Below, piece after piece: positions 1 to 5,662 of a stretch of 5,662 nt of DNA. Position 1 is the first letter of the stretch, and each line of letters starts with the position of its first letter. The position numbers were made by a program, and so were the translations under genes. Below the pieces are notes generated by a model. It was given only the letters and a program-made list of their open reading frames with translations, did no database searches and was not told the origin of the DNA. Origin of the DNA: JBCCRH01 sp039208045 (lineage in GTDB: Bacteria > Bacteroidota > Bacteroidia > Chitinophagales > Saprospiraceae); the NCBI GenBank assembly GCA_039208045.1, contig JBCCRH010000396.1, positions 1 through 5,662 on the forward strand. The letters run 5' to 3'.

Positions 1-711
1 CTTTTGAGTTTCAATGATAGTTGCAAATTGGCGTAAGCCCATATCTAATTGCTGGATCATTTCAGGCGTTGCTCCTTTCTGCTGGCCATATACATGGGCC
101 GCTCCATTAGGGCCATACAGCGGGTTATCGACATCACAAATTATCGTCAATTCCAAATCTTGTAGGCCTTCATTTCGCTTACTTTCCTCGAATTGGGTCA
201 CTTTCGTTAAATCGGCCCCCGTACCCGCCAGCTCTTTTGCGGAAGCATCCCAAAAGCGATAGCCTAAGGCGCGGAGCATGCCCATGCCCATGTCATTCGT
301 TGCACTACCACCGATACCCAGCACGATCTTCCGAATGCCACGCTCCAAGGCATGAGCGATAAGCTGACCTGTACCATAGGTAGAAGCCAGCAGCGGGTTG
401 CGCTCTGCTTCCGTGAGTAGCTGGATGCCAGAGGCTTGTGCCATTTCCATGAATGCGGTTTGACCGTCTTGGGAGATACCGTAGGTGGCTTCTACAGGGC
501 GGCCCAATGGGTCGAGCACCGTGCATTGCATTTGTTGACCATTATTATGGAAGGTGAGAATATCAGCGGTTCCCTCTCCACCATCCGCCATGGGGAACAG
601 CTGTGGCTGAATGGCTGGATTTGCTTGGCGTAGCCCTTTGGCAATAGCGGTACAGACTTCTAAGGCTGGAAGGGCATCTTTGAAAGAGTCAGCAGCGATT
701 AAAATATTCAT
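1..711 (-). CDS. glxK: Glycerate kinase, GarK/GlxK family (C-terminus cut by window edge)
   Basis: The product phosphorylates D-glycerate with ATP, normally to 2-phosphoglycerate in this family, linking glyoxylate/tartronate-semialdehyde or glycerate catabolism to lower glycolysis in the cytoplasm. The frame is open from ATG at 711 to the edge, giving 237 residues; the family is usually about 370-380, so roughly the last 140 are outside. Visible family motifs are DSFK (8-11), ADGGEGT (42-48), DPLGRPV (67-73), FMEMAQASG (87-95), STYGTGQLI (100-108), the signature GIGGSATND (132-140), and CDVDNPLYGPNGA (192-204) followed by QQKGA (210-214). The start follows directly from the conserved MNILIAADSFK beginning. 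It overlaps the upstream marR-like gene by four bases, so both lie on one transcript with the regulator first. One oddity is Met141 after the signature, where many members have Gly (NDGG). Specific substrate and 2- versus 3-position specificity are inferred from the family, not seen. Confidence 0.95.
   Translation of the reverse strand, partial: MNILIAADSFKDALPALEVCTAIAKGLRQANPAIQPQLFPMADGGEGTADILTFHNNGQQMQCTVLDPLGRPVEATYGISQDGQTAFMEMAQASGIQLLTEAERNPLLASTYGTGQLIAHALERGIRKIVLGIGGSATNDMGMGMLRALGYRFWDASAKELAGTGADLTKVTQFEESKRNEGLQDLELTIICDVDNPLYGPNGAAHVYGQQKGATPEMIQQLDMGLRQFATIIETQK
708..711 (-). other. ATGA stop/start overlap between the marR-like gene and glycerate kinase
   Basis: Read on the minus strand, the bases are ATGA: the ATG begins glycerate kinase and the TGA ends the MarR-like protein. 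No Shine-Dalgarno motif is visible before the kinase ATG, which fits reinitiation by ribosomes that have just finished the regulator. Confidence 0.9.
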
Positions 712-1367
712 GAAGTTGGGCTTTGATCAGTGGTAGGATTTAGAAATTCTTGGGAGATAAGTTCCAAATCTTTACCCAAGTAATTGTGCCAAATGGGATG
801 ATGGAAGTCGACCAGTTTTTGGAGAAGATGCAAGAGTCGAAATAACTCTTTTTCAGAAAGTCGGCCACTAATAATATTGACTGCCTGCGACATGTTCTGC
901 ATCGACTCCCTTAACGCTTTTCGGCCCTCATCAGTAAGTCGGACACGTTTAGAGCGCCTATCTTCTGGGTCATCGAAGTCCTCGATAAGCCCATTTCGCA
1001 ATAAGCGACGAATCACCTCCATACCTGGAGAGAGCTCACTCAGGTTGTGCTGTATCAATTCGGTTTTGCGCATATCGCCATAGTCTTCGAGCGTGGCCGC
1101 AAAAGCAAAGTCATTTAGCCCTTTTAGTGGATTGTCTCTGAGTGCCGTTTTGGCGTAATGCCTGGCATGCTTAAAAAGCGTAGAGATACAATAGGAGAGC
1201 TGTATCCTGGGGTTTCGCTCGAAGTCGCTATGTAATTCTACTTCTGGCTGGGTCGTATCAAACCGATCATTTAGCCAAACGGCAAAAGAAGGCAGATCCG
1301 TGATCGTGGTCTCCTTTTCAAACTGTTCGAATTGGTCAATGAGTTGGCGCAATGTATCGTAATTCAA
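708..1367 (-). CDS. MarR-family winged-helix transcriptional regulator, long form, TTG start
   Basis: This is a 219-residue DNA-binding regulator. The winged-helix core spans about 84-150: helices around FAFAATLEDYGDMRKTELIQ, a recognition-helix region near LSPGMEVIRRLLRNGLI (112-128), and the classic MarR wing DDPEDRRSKRVRLTDEGR (132-149). An N-terminal helical part (FEQFEKE, SFAVWL) and a C-terminal tail to 219 make it longer than the usual 140-160 residues. The chosen start is TTG at 1367. An in-frame stop lies only 24 bases upstream (1389-1391) with no ATG between, and the first in-frame ATG downstream is at residue 99, inside the DNA-binding domain. The stop codon (708-710) overlaps the glycerate kinase ATG (709-711), implying an operon with translational coupling. 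It is transcribed divergently from the TonB-dependent receptor gene, so it may repress its own operon, the receptor gene, or both; the ligand is unknown. Confidence 0.9.
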   Translation of the reverse strand: MNYDTLRQLIDQFEQFEKETTITDLPSFAVWLNDRFDTTQPEVELHSDFERNPRIQLSYCISTLFKHARHYAKTALRDNPLKGLNDFAFAATLEDYGDMRKTELIQHNLSELSPGMEVIRRLLRNGLIEDFDDPEDRRSKRVRLTDEGRKALRESMQNMSQAVNIISGRLSEKELFRLLHLLQKLVDFHHPIWHNYLGKDLELISQEFLNPTTDQSPTS

Positions 1368-1551
1368 TTTGCTGTGTTTTAATGTAAATTATTTTATAAA
1401 AATAGTAATAGTTTTTAAACAATCATCAGGAAGCTATGTTTTTGACACTGTTATAATTTTTAAATAATAAATACAATGTAATCATAAGACTGCAAAAATC
1501 ATGATACAACCATTCTCACACATTCCTGTTAAACCGTCAAAAATTATAGAA
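1368..1551. promoter_or_regulatory. Divergent intergenic region between the marR-like gene and the TonB-dependent receptor gene
   Basis: This very AT-rich stretch of 184 bases separates two divergent genes and must contain promoters for both unless one is read from elsewhere. I find no confident match to the Bacteroidota consensus (TTTG near -33, TAnnTTTG near -7). Partial matches are TATGTTTT at 1435-1442 on the plus strand and TATTTTTA on the minus strand around 1390-1405, each one base off at the -7 motif but without a correctly spaced -33 element. A TTGACA at 1442-1447 and a TATAAT at 1452-1457 exist but are only four bases apart, so they do not form a sigma70-type pair. An imperfect dyad at 1451-1470 is listed separately. 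Confidence 0.55.
1451..1470. promoter_or_regulatory. Imperfect AT-rich dyad, possible MarR operator
   Basis: The two ten-base halves TTATAATTTT and TAAATAATAA are inverted repeats matching at 8 of 10 positions. MarR-family dimers typically bind inverted repeats of about this size close to the promoter they control, and this one sits between the marR-like gene and its divergent neighbour. The composition is nearly pure A/T, so a chance match is quite possible. Confidence 0.25.
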
Positions 1552-3960
1552 ATGAATCTACCTATTCGCCTACTGATACTGTGCTGCTTCCTTAACTTGG
1601 GGCTAAGCGCCCAAAATGGTATCATCAAGGGGCAAGTCACGGATAAGCTTAGTAATGAGCCAGTTATGTTCGCTAATGTTCTGGTGCTGGGCACGGATGC
1701 CGGAACGACTACCGACATCGATGGAAACTACGAAATTACAGGTTTGGAACCTGGCCTGTACGATGTAAGAGTGTCCTATATTGGCTACAATGAAGTTACG
1801 GAATATGAAACTCAAATTACGAATGCCCGCCCTGCTATCATCAATTTTGAGCTTGATGAGACAGCTGCGCAGTTGGAAGAAATTGTAGTGAAAGCCTCGC
1901 CTTTCCGAAAAACGGAAGAAAGCCCGGTGTCTTTGCGCACGATTGGGGTCGCTGAAATTCAGCGTAATCCAGGGGCCAACCGCGATATTTCTAAGGTGGT
2001 ACAAGTACTACCGGGGGTAACTTCTACGGCTTCCTTTCGGAATGACCTAATCATTCGAGGGGGTGCGCCCAACGAAAATCGCTTCTTCTTGGATGATGTG
2101 GAGGTGCCTACTATTAATCACTTTGCTACGCAAGGGGCATCGGGCGGGCCAGTTGGGTTGATTAACGTCAACTTTATTCGTGAAGTAGATTTTTATAGCG
2201 GTGCTTTTCCGGCAAATCGGGGCAATACAGTGAGCTCCGTGTTTAACTTTAAGCAGCGAGATGGGCGCGATGATAGAGTAGGGGGAACGGTTCTGCTTAG
2301 TGCAACAGATGTCGGCTTGACTTTGGAGGGGCCCATTGGCGATAAAACGACTTTCCTATTCTCTACTCGTAGATCGTATCTACAGTTTCTATTTCAAGCC
2401 TTGGAGTTGCCATTTTTACCCACCTACACGGACTTCCAAGCCAAGGTGAAGTATAAAATTGATAAGCGCAATGAGTTAACCTTCATCGGACTGGGAGCAA
2501 TTGATCAGTTTGAACTCAACCTAGACGCAGACGAAACCGAAGACCAACGCTTCCTACTGGATAACCTTCCCGTTTCACCCCAGTGGAATTACACGAACGG
2601 ACTAGTTTATAAGCGGTATAATGATAACGGCTTTTGGACCTTTGTGCTTAGCCGAAGCATGCTTAATAATGAAGCGGAAAAGTACTTGCGTAATGATGAT
2701 AGCACGGAAGATAATCTGACTTTGCGCTACAAATCACAAGAAATTGAGAACAAAGCACGAGTGGAGTACACCTTTCGGATGAACGACTACAAGTTTAACT
2801 TTGGGGCAGGCTACCAATATGTGCGCTATAACAACAGCACCTTCAACCAAATTTTCACCTCCGCAGGCCCTGAGACGATCGACTATTTCTCTGAATTTGA
2901 CATGAGTAAGTATGCCTTGTTTGGGCAAGTAAGTCGGAAGCTCTTGGATGAGCGCTTGATTTTATCCTTAGGTTTTAGAGTGGATGCCAATAATTACTCA
3001 GATGATATGAGCAATCCATTGGAGCAGTTTTCTCCTCGTTTTTCTTTGGCTTATGCCATTACGGATCGGGTCTCTTTTAACTTCAATACAGGTATTTATT
3101 ACCAGCTACCTCCTTATACGATTTTGGGTTATCAGCAGGATGGTCTGTTTGTCAATCGAGAAAATGGCATTCGTTTTATTCAGGCGAGCCATATTGTTGG
3201 AGGGCTAGAGTTTAATACCGCCTCCAATTCCAAAATCACAGTAGAAGGATATTACAAAGCGTATGATGATTATCCATTTTTGCTGCGCGACCAAGTGAGT
3301 TTGGCCAATTTGGGTGGAGACTTTGGAGTGCTGGGTAATGAGCCTGCTACACCAACATCGCAGGGCCGCACTTATGGTTTAGAGGTGCTTTTCCAGCAGC
3401 GGTTATACAAAGGCTTTTACGGTATTGCTTCTTACACGCTAGGTTGGAGTGAGTTCACTAATGAAAAAGGAGAATATGTATCCTCCGCCTGGGATTCGCG
3501 CCACATTGTCAACTTAGCGATTGGCAAGCAATTCGGCAAGAATTGGGAAGTGGGAGTCAACTGGCGGTTCCAGTCTGGCTTGCCATTCACACCTTTCTCA
3601 GATGCCTCTTCGCTGGCTGCCAATTGGGATCGCAATGGCCGTGGCATACCGGACTTCCGTCAATTAAATACACAGCGCTTAAATGCCGCAAACGCTATTG
3701 ACATTCGGGTGGACAAAAAGTGGTTCTTCGAAAAGTGGAACTTAAATGTGTTCTTAGATATCGAGAATGTAACAGGTAATGCCGTGAACCGCCCCGAGTT
3801 AATCTTGGATCGTCCATTGGATGAGAATGACCGACCAATTGGTGGGCCAGTGGTGGTGGATGATAGCGTGCCAGCAGATGAGCAGCGCTATCGCTTAAAG
3901 ACCATTGAGGATGCACAGGGGACACTGATTCCGAGTATCGGTATTCAGGTGGATTGGTAA
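1552..3960 (+). CDS. TonB-dependent outer-membrane receptor with N-terminal carboxypeptidase-regulatory-like domain
   Basis: The product is an energy-dependent outer-membrane transporter of 802 residues. From the N-terminus I see a Sec signal peptide (1-20, hydrophobic LLILCCFLNLGLSA, likely cleavage before QNG); a carboxypeptidase-regulatory-like beta-sandwich (about 24-105, with GQVTDKLSNEPV and TTTDIDGNYEITGLEPGLY); a TonB-box-like EEIVVKAS (109-116); a plug domain (about 124-235, including LIIRGGAPNENRFFLDDVEV at 166-185); and a 22-strand-type barrel from about 245 to the terminal Trp, ending SIGIQVDW. I prefer ATG 1552 over in-frame ATG 1501, because the longer form would put 17 polar residues (MIQPFSHIPVKPSKIIE) before the signal peptide. 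There is no SusD-like lipoprotein gene within the window and the length is below that of SusC proteins, so it is a stand-alone receptor. The substrate (siderophore, cobalamin, peptide, glycan or other) cannot be told. It is divergent from marR and convergent with the scfR-like gene, with three bases between the stop codons. Confidence 0.93.
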   Translation: MNLPIRLLILCCFLNLGLSAQNGIIKGQVTDKLSNEPVMFANVLVLGTDAGTTTDIDGNYEITGLEPGLYDVRVSYIGYNEVTEYETQITNARPAIINFELDETAAQLEEIVVKASPFRKTEESPVSLRTIGVAEIQRNPGANRDISKVVQVLPGVTSTASFRNDLIIRGGAPNENRFFLDDVEVPTINHFATQGASGGPVGLINVNFIREVDFYSGAFPANRGNTVSSVFNFKQRDGRDDRVGGTVLLSATDVGLTLEGPIGDKTTFLFSTRRSYLQFLFQALELPFLPTYTDFQAKVKYKIDKRNELTFIGLGAIDQFELNLDADETEDQRFLLDNLPVSPQWNYTNGLVYKRYNDNGFWTFVLSRSMLNNEAEKYLRNDDSTEDNLTLRYKSQEIENKARVEYTFRMNDYKFNFGAGYQYVRYNNSTFNQIFTSAGPETIDYFSEFDMSKYALFGQVSRKLLDERLILSLGFRVDANNYSDDMSNPLEQFSPRFSLAYAITDRVSFNFNTGIYYQLPPYTILGYQQDGLFVNRENGIRFIQASHIVGGLEFNTASNSKITVEGYYKAYDDYPFLLRDQVSLANLGGDFGVLGNEPATPTSQGRTYGLEVLFQQRLYKGFYGIASYTLGWSEFTNEKGEYVSSAWDSRHIVNLAIGKQFGKNWEVGVNWRFQSGLPFTPFSDASSLAANWDRNGRGIPDFRQLNTQRLNAANAIDIRVDKKWFFEKWNLNVFLDIENVTGNAVNRPELILDRPLDENDRPIGGPVVVDDSVPADEQRYRLKTIEDAQGTLIPSIGIQVDW

Positions 3961-3963
3961 GAG

Positions 3964-5457
3964 TTAGGAATTTACTTTTTCTATCTTCTCCAAGGCCTGA
4001 TCAATTTCTGAAAGCACGAGCTGCTGCTCCAGCACCACTGGAGGTGCAGCTCGTGCTTCACAATCAGGCATGCTACACTGCTCACAAGTCGTATTGACGA
4101 TCTTGATGGAAAGATTTGGGTCATTCAGAAAACCGACCTCTTTCCGTAACTGATCATTTACTAATAGCCCAATCGTCACGCTTACCACTCTGTTTGCGTT
4201 GTTTCGGTCCACCTTACCTATCGATAGGCACAAATACTCATTATCCGTTTCCCAATATTTTGAAATTTGCGCCCCAGCAATCTGCAAGCCCGACTTGCGA
4301 AGCTGCATCTTTGCCCGAACCGCTTTGAGAATATTAATCGAAATCCAGCGGCGGCAGTACTTTTCATTCCCTTCTTGCGAGTAAGGATTATGCAACTGCG
4401 AAAGGTGCAGCTCTTTAGTCATTTCATAGCTACTTAGCGCTTGATCGCTCTCCATGCGGATAAAGAAGAGGTCCTTCATCCCAAAGTGTTTCGGAAAAAT
4501 ATTAGTGAGCCGCTGCAAAAACATCTCAGCCGTCACCTGATAGCGCTCTAAAATGAGCAATAACTGTTCAGGGTTCCAGGTGGAGGAACGGAGGAACTGG
4601 CGGATGTCCTCCACCAATTGATTTTCCTCCATGAGCAATGCTACTGAAAAGTAGGAGGCTTGGAAGTTGTGTAGCAAACTTTCAAAAGACTCCATTTTTA
4701 CCACTCGGGTAAGATAGGGGCGTGGGGCGAGCTGTAGCTGCTGGAATGCCAATTCTCTACCAATTAGAAAGGCTTCCTGCATGGGTTTGAGCGCCTTATT
4801 GAGGTAGAGCGTTTTAGCGGAAGCGGAATAATAAGAACGCGTCTGATCGAGTGCTGCTTGCTGACTTAGGGTATGCCGATCTACTTTGATGCCAAACACT
4901 TCTTGCAAGAGCTTTTCTAGCTGGTCTACCCTTACGGGAAAATGGTCGAGCTGGTGCGTTGCTCTGAATGCTGCTACTGCTTGCTCTAATTCTTCAAAAT
5001 GGTTGTCATACATATTCTGGTAGGCGCGCAGGGCCGTTAGGTAAAGGTGCTCGCGCTGCATCTGGTAGTGGCGGGTGAGGGTGAGGATAGTATTTAAAAA
5101 AGCAGACACCTTATCTGGCGCCGCAGAAAACAACTCAAAAATCTTCTCTGCTCCAATCCCAAAAAGCTCCATTGGGAATTCTTTTACAAAATTGGAGGTC
5201 AACAACTGCACTAAGGGCTGCAATTTCTTAGAAGCCTGCATAGATACCATATAGTCATAGCTCACACCAAATGCTGTAGCAAGGGCATTGATTTTACCCA
5301 ATTTGGGGTACTTCCTCCCCTTCTCAATATCGTGCAAATACGACTTGGAGAGGCCCGTTCGCTCCGCTAATTTCTCGTAAGAGAGCCCCTGTTGCTTCCT
5401 AAGATATTTGACCTTAAAGCCAAAAATCATCTTTATGATCGTATTTTCTGAAAGCAT
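3964..5457 (-). CDS. XRE-family regulator of RamB/PrpR/ScfR type (HTH, degenerate IrrE-like domain, C-terminal Cys motif)
   Basis: This is a 497-residue cytoplasmic transcription regulator. Residues 11-66 form an XRE helix-turn-helix (FGFKVKYLRKQQGLSYEKLA, then TGLSKSYLHDIEKGRKYPK). The middle is helical. About 170-310 resembles the IrrE/ImmA metallopeptidase fold, but the expected HExxH is RELAF (234-238), and the later LHNFQASYFSVALLM (262-276) has Gln266 where a third zinc ligand would be, so it is very unlikely to be a protease. The C-terminal part carries C458-x2-C461-x4-C466-x2-R469 then APP, the hallmark of short-chain-fatty-acid regulators. Characterised relatives in actinobacteria (RamB, PrpR) control acetate, glyoxylate-shunt and propionate genes and respond to acyl-CoA; PrpR is reported to bind an Fe-S cluster. 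The start at 5457 is preferred to Met10 (5430) because family members usually have about ten residues before the HTH. The ligand and targets here are inference. Confidence 0.88.
   Translation of the reverse strand: MLSENTIIKMIFGFKVKYLRKQQGLSYEKLAERTGLSKSYLHDIEKGRKYPKLGKINALATAFGVSYDYMVSMQASKKLQPLVQLLTSNFVKEFPMELFGIGAEKIFELFSAAPDKVSAFLNTILTLTRHYQMQREHLYLTALRAYQNMYDNHFEELEQAVAAFRATHQLDHFPVRVDQLEKLLQEVFGIKVDRHTLSQQAALDQTRSYYSASAKTLYLNKALKPMQEAFLIGRELAFQQLQLAPRPYLTRVVKMESFESLLHNFQASYFSVALLMEENQLVEDIRQFLRSSTWNPEQLLLILERYQVTAEMFLQRLTNIFPKHFGMKDLFFIRMESDQALSSYEMTKELHLSQLHNPYSQEGNEKYCRRWISINILKAVRAKMQLRKSGLQIAGAQISKYWETDNEYLCLSIGKVDRNNANRVVSVTIGLLVNDQLRKEVGFLNDPNLSIKIVNTTCEQCSMPDCEARAAPPVVLEQQLVLSEIDQALEKIEKVNS
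3995..4069. repeat. Long inverted repeat (hairpin) inside the 3' end of the scfR-like gene
   Basis: Perfect 13-base arms AAGCACGAGCTGC (4012-4024) and GCAGCTCGTGCTT (4046-4058) enclose a second perfect 6-bp stem CTCCAG/CTGGAG (4027-4032 and 4038-4043) with a 2x2 mismatch between them and a five-base loop. With one bulged A the outer stem gains two more pairs, and a further 7-bp stem GCCTGAT/ATCAGGC (3995-4001 and 4063-4069) closes the structure around an internal loop. The core encodes residues 467-482 of the regulator and begins about 50 bases after the receptor stop codon, so it would lie in the 3' untranslated part of the receptor mRNA. No T-tract follows on either strand, so it is not a textbook intrinsic terminator. 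It may still act as a 3' stability or transcription-end structure for the convergent genes. Confidence 0.75.
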
Positions 5458-5469
5458 AAGATGTAGCTT

Positions 5470-5489
5470 ATTGTGCTGGTTAACAAAGC
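5470..5489 (+). repeat. Direct repeat copy 1 (ATTGTG, then TAACAAAGC)
   Basis: ATTGTG (5470-5475), five bases, then TAACAAAGC (5481-5489). The same two blocks in the same order and orientation recur at 5611-5626. This copy sits directly before the scfR-like start codon, where it would overlap the leader or promoter. It may be a regulator half-site; its function is unknown. Confidence 0.35.
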
Positions 5490-5572
5490 GTTAGTTGGAG
5501 TAGAGCGCTCGGTGTTGTACTGTTTTTTGCGGTTGGATACCGTAAAAGTAGTCAAAAAAGAGGAAAAAATAT

Positions 5573-5595
5573 ATTTAGCGGAATTTCCGCTAAAT
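5573..5595. promoter_or_regulatory. Perfect 23-bp palindrome, candidate operator
   Basis: The arms ATTTAGCGGAA (5573-5583) and TTCCGCTAAAT (5585-5595) are exact inverted complements around a single central T at 5584. It lies about 115-140 bases upstream of the scfR-like start and about 45 bases before a possible plus-strand start at 5641. Size, symmetry and place fit a dimeric repressor site, perhaps for the adjacent regulator itself. No T-run follows, and no gene ends nearby in the window, so a terminator is less likely. Confidence 0.6.
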
Positions 5596-5610
5596 GAATA
5601 AAATCCGCAT

Positions 5611-5626
5611 ATTGTGGTAACAAAGC
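5611..5626 (+). repeat. Direct repeat copy 2 (ATTGTG, then TAACAAAGC)
   Basis: ATTGTG (5611-5616), one base, then TAACAAAGC (5618-5626). It matches copy 1 except that the spacer is four bases shorter. It lies 14 bases before the candidate plus-strand ATG at 5641, so the two copies bracket the palindrome, one near each presumed start. Confidence 0.35.
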
Positions 5627-5640
5627 AAAAAACAAGAAAC

Positions 5641-5662
5641 ATGCTATCCACAATGATTCCTA
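5641..5662 (+). CDS. Possible start of a divergently transcribed gene (first codons only)
   Basis: ATG at 5641 opens a frame reading MLSTMIP to the window edge, preceded by an A-rich leader (caaaaaacaagaaac-like, 5627-5640) of the sort found before Bacteroidota starts; ATG at 5653 is in the same frame. Seven codons are too few to recognise a product. The only support is the leader and the divergent, operator-like arrangement upstream. Confidence 0.2.

Larger units (their letters stand above)
5458..5662. promoter_or_regulatory. Upstream region of the scfR-like gene, probably a divergent promoter region
   Basis: About 180-200 bases lie upstream of the scfR-like start. They contain a perfect 23-bp palindrome and two similar direct repeats (listed separately). 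No convincing TAnnTTTG/TTTG promoter pair was found on either strand; TATATTTA at 5570-5577 on the plus strand is one base off the -7 motif but lacks a spaced -33 element, and it overlaps the palindrome. Reading frames through this stretch have no recognisable product and look like chance. Confidence 0.5.

Noticed and set aside
14..262. Plus-strand open frame of 82 codons
   Set aside because: It is antisense to glycerate kinase, whose conserved motifs span the same bases.
1442..1457. TTGACA and TATAAT as a sigma70-type promoter
   Set aside because: The two hexamers are separated by four bases instead of about 17, and Bacteroidota primary promoters use a different consensus.
1501..1551. Upstream in-frame ATG at 1501 as the receptor start
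   Set aside because: It would place a 17-residue polar stretch before a well-formed signal peptide that begins with Met at 1552; the leader just before 1552 is A-rich, as expected.
1603..2004. Minus-strand open frame of 133 codons
   Set aside because: It lies wholly inside the receptor gene, opposite the carboxypeptidase-like and plug domains, which are clearly coding on the plus strand.
1552..3960. SusC-type glycan importer
   Set aside because: No SusD-like gene follows within the window, the protein is shorter than typical SusC, and the next gene is a convergent regulator.
3995..4069. Canonical Rho-independent terminator
   Set aside because: The stem is strong, but no run of T follows it on either strand, so it is reported only as an inverted repeat of unknown role.
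4726..4758. Active ImmA/IrrE-type protease
   Set aside because: The HExxH motif is replaced by RELAF, so both zinc-binding histidines are missing.
5433..5651. Minus-strand open frame of 72 codons with a hydrophobic start
   Set aside because: It overlaps the scfR-like start and runs through the palindrome and repeats; the sequence after the first residues looks like translated regulatory DNA and has no recognisable family.

Overview
The window looks like a piece of a Bacteroidota chromosome, possibly from the Saprospiraceae/Lewinella side, though that finer placement is a guess. The evidence is an outer-membrane TonB-dependent receptor with the Bacteroidota-style N-terminal carboxypeptidase-regulatory-like domain, A-rich leaders without Shine-Dalgarno motifs in front of the starts, and AT-rich intergenic DNA. 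There are four substantial genes and no RNA gene, insertion sequence or CRISPR array that I can see.

Layout: (1) 1-711, minus strand, the first 237 residues of a glycerate kinase (GarK/GlxK family), cut by the window edge. (2) 708-1367, minus strand, a long MarR-type regulator. Its stop overlaps the kinase start in an ATGA arrangement, so the two form one operon and are probably translationally coupled. (3) 1368-1551, an AT-rich divergent intergenic region. (4) 1552-3960, plus strand, a TonB-dependent receptor with no SusD partner in view. (5) 3964-5457, minus strand, convergent with the receptor and three bases away, a 497-residue XRE-type regulator of the RamB/PrpR/ScfR architecture: HTH, degenerate IrrE-like metallopeptidase domain, C-terminal three-cysteine motif. 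(6) 5458-5662, its upstream region, which holds a perfect 23-bp palindrome and a pair of similar direct repeats near its two ends, and probably the first codons of a divergent gene.

How the genes may work together (inference): glycerate kinase feeds glycerate, for example from glyoxylate, into lower glycolysis as 2-phosphoglycerate. Characterised RamB/PrpR-type regulators in actinobacteria control acetate, glyoxylate-shunt and propionate genes. The neighbourhood may therefore concern C2/C3 carbon use, with the MarR protein controlling its own operon and perhaps the divergent receptor. The substrate of the receptor cannot be read from the sequence.

The least explained structures are non-coding or overlaid on coding sequence: a long inverted repeat with perfect 13-bp arms inside the 3' end of the scfR-like gene, just downstream of the receptor stop, and the palindrome plus flanking repeats upstream of the scfR-like gene. 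I see no clear evidence of a wholly new multi-gene system in this window.
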